A stretch of 64,000 nt of DNA from a bacterium (GTDB lineage: Bacteria; Chloroflexota; Dormibacteria; Aeolococcales; Bog-877), in assembly GCA_021827985.1 (NCBI GenBank), contig JAKATL010000010.1, positions 1 to 64,000 of the forward strand. The letters run 5' to 3'. A program made the position numbers and the translations under genes. Below are positions 53,310 through 61,409 of this stretch, in pieces (positions within the stretch are counted from its first letter, which is position 1; each line of letters opens with the position of its first letter). A model generated the notes under the pieces. The model did no database searches. It saw only the letters and a program-made list of their open reading frames with translations, and had not been told where the DNA came from.

Positions 53310-53954
53310 ATGGCCGAGGAGAGGGTTCGGGTGCTGCTGTTCGCCGGCCTGCGCCAGCTGGTGGGGAGCTCGGAGGTGACGCTCGCGTCCGGCGCCGGGA
53401 TCACGGTGAGGCGGTGCTGGGACGAGCTCTGCGGGAGATTTCCGGCGCTTGCCGCCCATTCGGGCTCGGTGCGGCCGGCGCGCAACCGGGAGTACTGCGA
53501 GTGGGATGACGAGCTCCGCCCGGGCGACGAGCTGGCCTTCATCCCGCCGGTGTCGGGCGGGGCGGGGTCGGGGTTGCCCCGGGTCAGGGTGGGGCCCGAG
53601 CCCATCGACGTGCCGGCCATGCAGGCGGAGCTGGAGCTCGGCGGACAGGGGGCGGTGGCGGTGTTCGTCGGGGTGGTGCGCGACCCCGATGAGGGCCGCG
53701 AGGTGACCCACCTCACCTATGAGGCCTATCCGGAGATGGCGGAGGCCGAGCTGGGCAGGATCGTGGGCGAGGCGCTGGCCCGGGATGGTGTCGGGGAGGT
53801 CCTGGTCCACCACCGGACCGGCCGCGTGGATCGGGGGGTGGCCTCGGTCGCGGTGGTGGTGGCCGCTGCGCACCGCCACCAGGCGCTGGAGGCCTGCACC
53901 ATGGTGATCGACGAGCTCAAGGAGCGGGCGCCGATATGGAAGACCGCCGGCTGA
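53310..53954 (+). CDS. MoaD-MoaE fusion (molybdopterin synthase, MoaX-like)
   Basis: 214 residues. Residues 1-84 are a ubiquitin-like MoaD domain ending in IPPVSGG (Gly83-Gly84), and the rest is MoaE with GAVAVFVGVVRDPDEGREVTHLTYEAYPEMAE, VLVHHRTGRVDRGVASVAVVV and ERAPIWKTAG. MoaD must normally end in a free Gly-Gly for thiocarboxylation, so the fusion needs cleavage after Gly84, as reported for mycobacterial MoaX. Makes molybdopterin from cyclic pyranopterin monophosphate. Confidence 0.93.
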   Translation: MAEERVRVLLFAGLRQLVGSSEVTLASGAGITVRRCWDELCGRFPALAAHSGSVRPARNREYCEWDDELRPGDELAFIPPVSGGAGSGLPRVRVGPEPIDVPAMQAELELGGQGAVAVFVGVVRDPDEGREVTHLTYEAYPEMAEAELGRIVGEALARDGVGEVLVHHRTGRVDRGVASVAVVVAAAHRHQALEACTMVIDELKERAPIWKTAG

Positions 53955-53968
53955 TCTCGGGCCGCTGG

Positions 53969-53974
53969 TAGACT
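53969..53974 (+). promoter_or_regulatory. -10-like element (TAGACT)
   Basis: TAGACT lies 8 nt before the GTG of the ABC permease gene, giving a leaderless or near-leaderless transcript. Confidence 0.4.
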
Positions 53975-53982
53975 CGAGGGTC

Positions 53983-54846
53983 GTGGCCACCACCGACGCC
54001 CTGCGGGAGGGGACGTTTCCGTCCCGCCCCCGGGCGCCCCAGTCAGGCCCCTGGGCGAGGCACCTGGAGCTGCTCTGGGAGCTGGTGCGCCGGGACGTCC
54101 GCGCCCGTTACCGGGGATCGGTGCTGGGGATCGGCTGGACCCTTCTCAACCCGCTGGTCTTCATGCTGGTCTACGCACTGGTCTTCGGGTCGCTCCTCAA
54201 GGTGCAGGGGCCGAGCGGCAAGCCCTACCTGGTCTTCCTCCTCTCGGGCCTCCTGGCCTGGACCTTCTTCCAGCAGGCGCTGGTGATGGCCGCCAGCAGC
54301 ATCATCTTCAACGCCGGGGTGGTGCGCAAGGTGGCCTTTCCCTGGATGCTGCTGACGGTCTCCACCGTGGCCGCGGCCCTGGTGAACTTCCTCATCAGCC
54401 TGGTGCTGCTGGTGCCCTTCCTGATCGCCAGCCACTCCCCGGTCGGGCTTCCGCTCTTGGCGCTCCCAGGGCTGATCTTGGTCGCCTTCGGCCTTTGCCT
54501 GGGGCTCGGACTGATGCTGGCGGCGGGTAGCGTCTACTTCCGTGACCTCCAGTACATCATCAACCTTGCCACCATGGTCTGGTTCTACCTCACCCCGGTG
54601 ATCTGGCCCCTCTCCCGCTATCAGGGCTTCTTCGGCCACGGCAAGCTGGGCCTGCTCGCCCACGTGATCGTGTACGCCAACCCCATGACCTGGGTGGTGG
54701 TCTCGTTCCAGGACATCTTCGTGTTCAACCGCTGGCCTCAGCACTGGCACGGGTTGATCTACACCACCCTGCTGGCAGCGGTACTCATCTGGCTCGGGGT
54801 TCTGGTCTTCCGCCGCCTGCGCCGGCGGTTCGCGGAGGAGATCTGA
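53983..54846 (+). CDS. ABC-2-type polysaccharide export permease (Wzm-like)
   Basis: 287 residues with six transmembrane helices and the ABC2-membrane signature near the N-terminus (WELVRRDVRARYRGSVLGIGWTLLNPL). In Wzm/TagG systems it forms the channel exporting O-antigen, teichoic acid or another undecaprenyl-linked glycan. Its stop overlaps the ATPase start by one base. Confidence 0.92.
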   Translation: MATTDALREGTFPSRPRAPQSGPWARHLELLWELVRRDVRARYRGSVLGIGWTLLNPLVFMLVYALVFGSLLKVQGPSGKPYLVFLLSGLLAWTFFQQALVMAASSIIFNAGVVRKVAFPWMLLTVSTVAAALVNFLISLVLLVPFLIASHSPVGLPLLALPGLILVAFGLCLGLGLMLAAGSVYFRDLQYIINLATMVWFYLTPVIWPLSRYQGFFGHGKLGLLAHVIVYANPMTWVVVSFQDIFVFNRWPQHWHGLIYTTLLAAVLIWLGVLVFRRLRRRFAEEI

Positions 54847-56069
54847 TGCCCGAGGCGCCCATCCAGGTCGAGCAGCTGAGCAAGCGCTTTCGCATCTACC
54901 ACCAGCGCAGCGAGACCCTGAAGCAGGCTCTGGTCGACCGGCGGCGCTCCAGGTACGAGGAGTTCTGGGCGGTGCGGGACGCCCAGTTCGAGGTCCCCGA
55001 GGGTGAGACCTTCGGGATCATCGGGGCCAACGGATCGGGGAAGTCCACCCTGCTCAAGTGCATCGCCGGGATCCTGGTGCCCGATCGGGGCCGGGTGTCG
55101 GTGCGGGGCCGGCTCGCCTCCCTCCTGGAGGTGGGCGCCGGGTTCCACCCGGACTACAGCGGCCGGGAGAACATCTTCCTCAACGGGGCCATCCTGGGGC
55201 TGCCCCGGCGCTACATCAACTCCGTGCTGGAAGAGATCATTGGCTTCGCCGAGCTGGAGCAGTTCATCGACAACCCGGTGCGCAACTACAGCTCGGGGAT
55301 GTACACCCGGCTGGGGTTCTCCATTGCCATCCACATGGACCCGGACGTCCTGCTCATCGATGAGGTGCTGGCGGTGGGGGACGAGGCTTTCCAGCGCCGC
55401 TGCATGGACCACATCGATTCGATGCGCCAGGAAGGGCGCACCCTGGTGTTCGTCTCCCACGCCGCGGAGACGGTGCGCAACCTCTGCGACCGCTGCCTCT
55501 GGCTGGAGCATGGCCGGGAGCGCATGCTCGGACCCACCGGGGAGGTGGTGGATGGCTATCTGGAGGACGTCAACCTGCGCGAGATGGCCGCTCTGAGCTC
55601 CTCGGGCCAGGCGGCCACCGGTCCCGGATGGATGGGGGTGAGGATCACCTCGGTCACGGTCACCGGGGGGGGAGGTCACGAGGGGCTCACCAGCACCGGG
55701 GAGCCGCTCCGCGTGGTGATCGGCTACGAGGCCCCCTCCGGGCTCCGGCGCGCGCGGTTCCGGGTCTCCTTCCACCCGGCCGAGGGCCCCGAGCTGGCGA
55801 GCGTCCAGACCGACGACCGAGAGATGGATGAGCGGCTGCTCCCGCCCCGGGGCGAGGTGGCCCTGGCCATCCCTGAGCTGCCCTTCCTGGACGGGGTCTA
55901 TGGGACCAAGGTGGAGATCGAGGACATCGCCAGCGGCCGCGCCTACGTGACCCTTGACCGACCCCAGAGCTTCCGGGTCCACGGCCCCGGGCGCCGGGAG
56001 CAGGGGGTGGCCCTGGTCGGCCACCAGTGGGTCCTCCCGGCGCTCGACCCCTCGGCGGTCTCGGCCTGA
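54846..56069 (+). CDS. ABC transporter ATPase with Wzt-like C-terminal domain
   Basis: 407 residues. Walker A GANGSGKSTLLK, ABC signature NYSSGMYTRLGFSIA and Walker B DVLLIDEVLAVGDE mark the nucleotide-binding domain (about 1-245). The last ~150 residues form a beta-sandwich like the carbohydrate-binding domain of Wzt, which selects the finished polysaccharide. Together with the upstream permease this is a complete Wzm-Wzt exporter. Confidence 0.93.
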   Translation: MPEAPIQVEQLSKRFRIYHQRSETLKQALVDRRRSRYEEFWAVRDAQFEVPEGETFGIIGANGSGKSTLLKCIAGILVPDRGRVSVRGRLASLLEVGAGFHPDYSGRENIFLNGAILGLPRRYINSVLEEIIGFAELEQFIDNPVRNYSSGMYTRLGFSIAIHMDPDVLLIDEVLAVGDEAFQRRCMDHIDSMRQEGRTLVFVSHAAETVRNLCDRCLWLEHGRERMLGPTGEVVDGYLEDVNLREMAALSSSGQAATGPGWMGVRITSVTVTGGGGHEGLTSTGEPLRVVIGYEAPSGLRRARFRVSFHPAEGPELASVQTDDREMDERLLPPRGEVALAIPELPFLDGVYGTKVEIEDIASGRAYVTLDRPQSFRVHGPGRREQGVALVGHQWVLPALDPSAVSA

Positions 56070-56071
56070 CG

Positions 56072-57289
56072 GTGGGGTCGGCGCACAGGGGTAACCCGGC
56101 ACCGGTGAGCGTGGTCGTGGTCACCTACGACCCCGCTCCCGAGATGCTCATTGAGTGCCTTGACTCCCTGGCCAGGTCGAAGGCCGCCCCCCAGGAGGTC
56201 CTGGTGGTGGACAACAGCCGGCGACACGACGCGGTCGAGCAGCTGCTCGGAAGGGTGCTCCCCTCCGGCTTGGGCCCAATCTTCCTGCCTCAGTTGAGCA
56301 ACCTCGGCTACGCCGCGGCGACCAACGCCGGAGTGGCGGCCAGCTCCTCCGAGCTGGTGCTGCTGCTGAATCCGGACGCCGCTTTGGAGCCGGAGGCGCT
56401 GGGGGAGCTCTGCGAGGCTGCCTCCGCCCACCCGGAGACTCTGGGGTTCGCCCCTAAGATCCGGCTGAATGACCCGGGATTCGTCATCGACTCGGTGGGG
56501 ATGGCCATCGGCCGCGACGGGGTGGGGGTTCAAAGGGGGTTGGGGCAGGCGGACCTCGGCCAGTACGACCGTCCGGAGCGGGTGGCGGGTGTCTGCTTCG
56601 CGGCTGCCCTGGTCCGCCGCAGAGCGTTCTTCCCCGCGTCCGTGGGCGCCCTGGACGAGCGCTACTTCATGTACTACGAGGACGTGGACTGGTCGATGCG
56701 GGCCGCGATCATGGGCGAGGTGTTCCGCACCGCCCCCCGGGCCGCGGTCCGGCACCTCCACTCCGGCAGCACCAGAAGCCTTGGGCAGGGCTTCAAGCAT
56801 CGGCTCATCCAGCGCAACCTGATCTGGACGGCCGTCAAGAACCTGGAGCCCGAGGGCGCCGTGAGGGTCCTGGCCCGGCGCAGCTCGGCCAACCTCAAGT
56901 GGGCGGCCGCAGGCCGCCATCCCGGCGCGGCGCTGCGGGCGGTAGCCGAGGCGTGGCTGGGGCTCTCCGGGGTCATGCTGAGCCGCCGCGAGGTCCAGCG
57001 CCGGCGCCGCCGCCGGGACCGCGAGGTTCTGGGTCTGGAGGATGCGCCGGTCTTCTTTGACGCCGAGACCTATCGGCCGGAAGTCTCCGCGGCCGCCTTG
57101 GTGGCCGCGGTCGGGCGGCTGTTCGCGCTCTCCCCGACTCCGGCCCTGGAGCGCAGTCTGCTGCGACTCCGGAGCGCGGAGGCCACCGGCCTGGGGCGGG
57201 ACCGCGCGCTGCTGGCCGCGATGCTGGATGGGGCTGGGCTTGCCGAAGGGCCGGCTCTCACCTGGCTGAGGCACGAGCTCAGCTCCTGA
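56072..57289 (+). CDS. GT2-family glycosyltransferase (WbbL-like)
   Basis: 405 residues. The GT-A core begins with PVSVVVVTYDPAPEMLIECLDSL, carries the acceptor/metal segment LLLNPDAALEPEALGELC and DERYFMYYEDVDWSMRAAIMG (catalytic ED-type base), typical of rhamnosyltransferases. A helical ~130-residue C-terminal extension follows. Likely builds the glycan exported by the adjacent Wzm-Wzt. The GTG at 56072 is used; a second GTG at 56105 is possible. Confidence 0.9.
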   Translation: MGSAHRGNPAPVSVVVVTYDPAPEMLIECLDSLARSKAAPQEVLVVDNSRRHDAVEQLLGRVLPSGLGPIFLPQLSNLGYAAATNAGVAASSSELVLLLNPDAALEPEALGELCEAASAHPETLGFAPKIRLNDPGFVIDSVGMAIGRDGVGVQRGLGQADLGQYDRPERVAGVCFAAALVRRRAFFPASVGALDERYFMYYEDVDWSMRAAIMGEVFRTAPRAAVRHLHSGSTRSLGQGFKHRLIQRNLIWTAVKNLEPEGAVRVLARRSSANLKWAAAGRHPGAALRAVAEAWLGLSGVMLSRREVQRRRRRRDREVLGLEDAPVFFDAETYRPEVSAAALVAAVGRLFALSPTPALERSLLRLRSAEATGLGRDRALLAAMLDGAGLAEGPALTWLRHELSS

Positions 57290-57308
57290 CCCCGAGGGGC
57301 CCAATCGC

Positions 57309-57809
57309 CTACTCGGCGGCGAAGGTCACGTTGTGATTGACGAGATAGTTCCAGATGGCCGCCAGCCCGATGCCCACCAGCAGGGCCACCAGATAAAAGA
57401 GGTGGAAGAGGTGCACGCCGGTGAGCAGGGCTGCCTCCTGGATGCCCATGCCCACCAGGGAGACCGCCTCGAAGGTCCCGGCCCGGCGCCAGCCGCTCCC
57501 CGTCCGCCGGTCCCTCCAGGTGACCAGGGAGTTCACCGTGAAGGTGACCGCGATCGCCGTTTGAATGGCCACCGCGGAGGCCAGCCAGAGGGGCAGGAAG
57601 AGGACGTGGTGGTAGAGGAGGGCGGTGCCGCCCAGAGTGGTGAGCGCGCCGAGCACGCCGGCGACGCCGAAGGACGCGACCCGGCGGCCGTGCTCCTGCA
57701 CGCGTTCCAGGGCCGGGACCGCGGGCAGCTGCTCCCAGGCGGACGAAAGCCTTCCCACTTCCCCGAGATTAGCAGAGGGGCCACCGGGGCGATCCGGTTC
57801 CTCCCGCAC
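57309..57809 (-). CDS. GtrA-family membrane protein
   Basis: 166 residues with a cytoplasmic N-terminus and four transmembrane helices: SFGVAGVLGALTTLGGTALLY, LASAVAIQTAIAVTFTVN, VSLVGMGIQEAALLTGV and LVALLVGIGLAAIWNYLVNHNVTF. GtrA proteins are associated with flipping or handling lipid-linked sugars. Convergent with the glycosyltransferase, 19 bp apart. Confidence 0.88.
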   Translation of the reverse strand: MREEPDRPGGPSANLGEVGRLSSAWEQLPAVPALERVQEHGRRVASFGVAGVLGALTTLGGTALLYHHVLFLPLWLASAVAIQTAIAVTFTVNSLVTWRDRRTGSGWRRAGTFEAVSLVGMGIQEAALLTGVHLFHLFYLVALLVGIGLAAIWNYLVNHNVTFAAE

Positions 57810-57934
57810 ATTCCGGCAACGATCAGGTGGCGCCCGCCGCGGCGCTCGCGGTCGGAAGTGATGGGTGCCCGCACGGCGCGCCTCCCAGGGCCCTTCCGAT
57901 AGGATCGCCGCCGGACTCCAGAGGAGGTGCGCAG

Positions 57935-58693
57935 GTGCGTTTTGAGCAGCTGACCGCGGTGGTGACCGGGGGCGGCCAGGGGATCGGGGCGGCCACCTGC
58001 CGGCTTCTGGCCGGCGAGGGGGCTCGCGTGGCCGTCCTGGATCTGGACCTCCGCGCCGCCACCGGGGTGGCGGAGGAGATCGCGGCCCAGGGCGGCAGCG
58101 CGCTCGCCTTGGGGGTGGACGTCGAGGTCGAGGAGGAGGTGGAGGCGGCCTTCGCCCGGATCGGCGAGCAGATGGGGGGAGCGGACATCCTGGTGAGCAA
58201 CGCCAGGGTCACCCGCGACAGGACCATCCTGCGCATGACCGTTTAGGAGTGGGACCAGGTGATCCAGGTCCACTGCCGGGGCGCCTTCCTCTGCGCCCGG
58301 GCCGCCGCCCAGCAGATGGCGGAGCGGCGCCGGGGCAAGATGGTCTTCCTCTCGTCCACCTCCGCCCTGGGCAATCGGGGGCAGGCCAACTACGCGACCG
58401 CCAAGGCCGGGATCCAGGGCTTGGTGCGCACCCTGGCCCTGGAGCTGGGGCCGTCCAACGTCAACGTAAACGCGGTGGCGCCGGGCTTCGTGGATACGGC
58501 CATGACCCGGGCGGTGGCCGGCCGGCTGGGGCTATCCCTCGAGGACTTCCACCGCCAGCAGCGAGGGCGCATTCCTCTCGGTAGGCTGGGCCAGCCCGAG
58601 GACATCGCCCGGGTGATCGCCTTCCTCTGCTCCGAGGAGGCGGCTTACGTCTCGGGGCAGGTGCTCTACGTCAACGGTGGCCGCCCCAGCTGA
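57935..58693 (+). pseudogene. FabG-like SDR with in-frame amber codon
   Basis: From GTG 57935 (AGGAGG 7 bp upstream) the frame encodes an SDR of about 252 residues: TGGGQGIGAAT cofactor loop, then a single TAG at 58244-58246, then, in the same frame, EWDQVIQVHCRGAFLCARA ... SSTSALGNRGQANYATAK and VSGQVLYVNGG. Aligned to the paralogue at 18.8-19.6 kb, the TAG replaces a Glu codon (GAG), a one-base change. The NAG motif is also altered to NAR. Without readthrough it yields a truncated, inactive protein. Confidence 0.85.
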
Positions 58694-58783
58694 GGTAGGA
58701 ATCTCAGCTTCCGCACAGCCGCAGCCCAGGGTGGGGCTATAGGCTAGGCTCTCGGTGGTCGTGGTGCTGGAGGCTCGGCAGAG

Positions 58784-59854
58784 GTGACAATCCCGCGTCT
58801 TTGGAAGTCGGGCCTGGTGGCCGTCCCGGTCCTGGCGCTGGTCCTGGCGGGGTGCGCCTCGGGAACGCCCAAGGGATCCGCCCCCAAGACCCAGCAGATT
58901 CCCAAGGAGACCCTCTCGCCCGCCAGCCTCTCCCAGGCCCTGCTGGCTCTCCAAGCCGACTACGTCAACCTCTACAAGGAGGTGGCCCCCTCAGTGGTGC
59001 AGATCTCCACCTCCCAGGACCTCGGCTCGGGGATCATCTTCAACGCTCAGGGCGACATCGTGACCAACAACCACGTGGCCAACGGGCAGCACAGCTTCAC
59101 GGTCACGCTCTCCGATGGGCGCACCTACACCGGAACTTTGGTCAATGCCTTCGCCGGTGACGACCTGGCGGTGATCCGCATCTCCGCCCCCAATTTGAAG
59201 CCCGCGGTCTTCGCCAACTCCTCCCAGCTCCAAGTGGGCGACATCGTAATGGCCATCGGCAACCCCCTGGGTTATCAGAGCTCGGCCACGGACGGGATCG
59301 TCTCAGCCGTGGGCCGGACGGTCAGCGAGCCCAATGGGGTCACCCTGCCGGACGTGATCCAGACCTCGGCGCCCATCAACCCGGGCAACAGCGGGGGCGC
59401 ATTAGTCGATCTGGAGGGCCAGGTGGTGGGCATCCCCACGCTGGCCGCCCTCGACCCCCAGCTGGGGAGCTCCCAGGCGCCGGGGATCGGCTTCGCCATC
59501 CCCAGCAACGTGGTCACCAACATCGCCGGCCAGATCGTCAAGTACGGGAAGGTGGTGAACTCCGGGCGGGCCTACATCGGTGTCGACGTCGAGCAGGTGA
59601 CCAACGGCCAGGGGCAGCCCGCAGGAGTCCTGATCGTCAAGGTCACCCGTACGGCGGCCAGCCAGGCCGGGCTGAAAGCCCAGGACGTGATCACCTCGAT
59701 AAATGGACAGGCCACACCTTCGGTGCAGGACCTCACCGACGCCCTGGCCAATCTCAGCCCCGGTCAGACGGTGAAGCTGGGGATCACCGAACCCAACGGG
59801 GCCAAGATCACCGTCAGCGTCCAGCTCGGTGAGCTGCCCGCCGGCGCGAGCTGA
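58784..59854 (+). CDS. HtrA-like S1C serine protease lipoprotein
   Basis: 356 residues. A signal peptide ends in a lipobox with Cys24 (LVLAGC). The trypsin-like domain has His97 (TNNHV), Asp127 (DDLAV) and Ser203 (PGNSGG), followed by one PDZ domain (AGVLIVKVTRTAASQAGLKAQDVITSINGQ). It is a membrane-tethered extracytoplasmic quality-control protease. GTG start at 58784. Confidence 0.94.
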   Translation: MTIPRLWKSGLVAVPVLALVLAGCASGTPKGSAPKTQQIPKETLSPASLSQALLALQADYVNLYKEVAPSVVQISTSQDLGSGIIFNAQGDIVTNNHVANGQHSFTVTLSDGRTYTGTLVNAFAGDDLAVIRISAPNLKPAVFANSSQLQVGDIVMAIGNPLGYQSSATDGIVSAVGRTVSEPNGVTLPDVIQTSAPINPGNSGGALVDLEGQVVGIPTLAALDPQLGSSQAPGIGFAIPSNVVTNIAGQIVKYGKVVNSGRAYIGVDVEQVTNGQGQPAGVLIVKVTRTAASQAGLKAQDVITSINGQATPSVQDLTDALANLSPGQTVKLGITEPNGAKITVSVQLGELPAGAS

Positions 59855-59895
59855 GCCTAACCGGGCCGACCCGGCAGCCAGAATTGGAGGTTGAC

Positions 59896-60240
59896 ATGCC
59901 TGAAGACATCGTGGCGGAGGGTGAGGACCAGGTCGCTTGGATGATGACCCCCTACCACGCGCCGGTCCTGGACCAGGAGGGAAGCGAGTTCGGGACTACG
60001 GCCTCGCTGCTCGGCGACGAGGCCAGCGACATCTTCCACGGACTGGCGGTCAAGCCCAACTCGGGCCGTCAGCTGCTGGAGCTTGAGGCTGCCCACGTGG
60101 TGAAGATCACCACCCGGGCGGTCCACACCGACCTCAGCCCGGACGAGGCGGCTGCCCTTCCCGCTTACCAGCAGGAGCGCTGGTATCACCTCGGCGAGGG
60201 TGGCCTGTTCCGCAAGCGCCCGGAGTGGCGGGATGGTTGA
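59896..60240 (+). CDS. hypothetical protein, PRC-barrel-like
   Basis: 114 residues, soluble and acidic; the pattern SEFGTTASLLGDEASDIFHGLAVKP ... LELEAAHVVKITTRAVHTDL suggests a small beta-barrel of the PRC type that binds RNA or proteins, but the match is weak. ATG at 59896 follows GGAGGT. The promoter of the sulfurtransferase gene begins at its stop codon. Confidence 0.6.
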   Translation: MPEDIVAEGEDQVAWMMTPYHAPVLDQEGSEFGTTASLLGDEASDIFHGLAVKPNSGRQLLELEAAHVVKITTRAVHTDLSPDEAAALPAYQQERWYHLGEGGLFRKRPEWRDG

Positions 60241-60265
60241 GGGCAGTCGGCTCGGTGTCTAGAAT
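60237..60265 (+). promoter_or_regulatory. sigma-70-type promoter TTGAGG-N17-TAGAAT
   Basis: A near-consensus -35 (TTGAGG, 60237-60242) and -10 (TAGAAT, 60260-60265) are separated by exactly 17 bp, overlapping the upstream stop codon. Transcription would start near 60272, leaving a leader of about 180 nt before the sulfurtransferase start, long enough for a structured regulatory element. Confidence 0.6.
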
Positions 60266-60453
60266 CCCTGGCGTGAGGCTGGCCCCGCTGTTTCCTCGCC
60301 ACCTCGGGCCCGCCGGTCCGCGATGTATGCGCGGGTCCGCTGGGTTGGGCGTCTGAGCCGTCGGCAGCGGACCTCTCACGGGTTGGGGGCATCCCCTTCC
60401 CCGACGGCTGGCAGTTCCTGTCGTACCCGCGCGCACCCTTGAGGAGTGCCACC

Positions 60454-61305
60454 TTGAGCAAATACGCCAATCCCGGGTCCCTGGTCAGCACCGACTGGCT
60501 GGCGACCCATCTTCAGGACCCCGACCTGCGGGTCCTGGACGTGGACGAGGACACCGACGCCTACCGCCTCGGCCACATCCCCGGGGCACTCGGGGTCCAC
60601 TGGCGGCTGGACTTGCAGGCTCCAGTCAACCGCGACTTTGTGAGCCCGGAGGGATTCGCCGCCCTGATGGACCGTTTGGGGATCGGACCGGACACCCGGG
60701 TCGTCCTCTACGGCGGCAACAAGAACTGGTTCGCCGCCTACGGCTACTGGTACTTCAAGTACTACTCCCACCCAAATGTCCAGCTTTTGAACGGGGGTCG
60801 GCGCAAGTGGGAGCTTGAGGGGCGGCCCCTCGTCATCGAGGTGCCGGAGGTGGCCCCCAGCCCCAGCTACCCCATTCCCAATGAGGACCAGTCGATCCGC
60901 GCGTATCGGGACCAGATCGCCGCCGAGTTCCTGGGGCGATCTGGCAAAACCCTGGTCGACGTCCGCTCTCCGGAGGAGTACCGGGGCGAGCGCATCTCAC
61001 CCGACCACCTCCCCCAGGAGGGCGCCCAGCGTCCCGGGCACATCCCGGGGGCCCGCAACATCCCCTGGAGCCGCGCGGTGGACCCGGAGCAGGAGACGTT
61101 CCTCCCGCCCGACCAGCTGCGCGCCCTGTACCTCACGGAGGGGGTCGATCCGGGGCATGAGGTGGTCGCCTACTGCCGCATCGGGGAGCGCTCGGCGCAC
61201 ACCTGGTTCGTGCTGCGCGAGCTCCTCGGATACCCGCGGGTTCGCAACTACGACGGCTCGTGGACGGAGTGGGGGAGCCTGGTCAAGGCACCGATCGAGC
61301 GCTGA
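60454..61305 (+). CDS. thiosulfate/3-mercaptopyruvate sulfurtransferase
   Basis: 283 residues with two rhodanese domains. Catalytic Cys241 is in VVAYCRIGERSAHTWF, the CRIGERS loop typical of actinobacterial CysA/SseA rhodaneses; the N-terminal domain (GHIPGALGVHW ... NWFAAYGYWYFKYY) is the inactive one. It moves sulfane sulfur from thiosulfate or mercaptopyruvate to acceptors such as cyanide or thiols. TTG at 60454 with GAGGAG upstream; an earlier TTG at 60439 is less likely. Confidence 0.93.
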   Translation: MSKYANPGSLVSTDWLATHLQDPDLRVLDVDEDTDAYRLGHIPGALGVHWRLDLQAPVNRDFVSPEGFAALMDRLGIGPDTRVVLYGGNKNWFAAYGYWYFKYYSHPNVQLLNGGRRKWELEGRPLVIEVPEVAPSPSYPIPNEDQSIRAYRDQIAAEFLGRSGKTLVDVRSPEEYRGERISPDHLPQEGAQRPGHIPGARNIPWSRAVDPEQETFLPPDQLRALYLTEGVDPGHEVVAYCRIGERSAHTWFVLRELLGYPRVRNYDGSWTEWGSLVKAPIER

Positions 61306-61310
61306 CCTGG

Positions 61311-61335
61311 GCGGGGGCCGGGCTCCGGCCCCCGC
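61311..61335 (+). terminator. GC-rich hairpin after sulfurtransferase gene
   Basis: A perfect 11-bp stem (GCGGGGGCCGG / CCGGCCCCCGC) with a 3-nt loop starts 5 bp after the stop codon. No T-run follows, but the position directly after the gene and high stability favour termination or mRNA end protection. Confidence 0.55.
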
Positions 61336-61409
61336 TGCAGGGTTCCCCGGGAAGGCGGTACCTTGCCAGCGGCAGTCCGGTGACGGCTCAGTGGTTCAGG
61401 AGGTCATCG

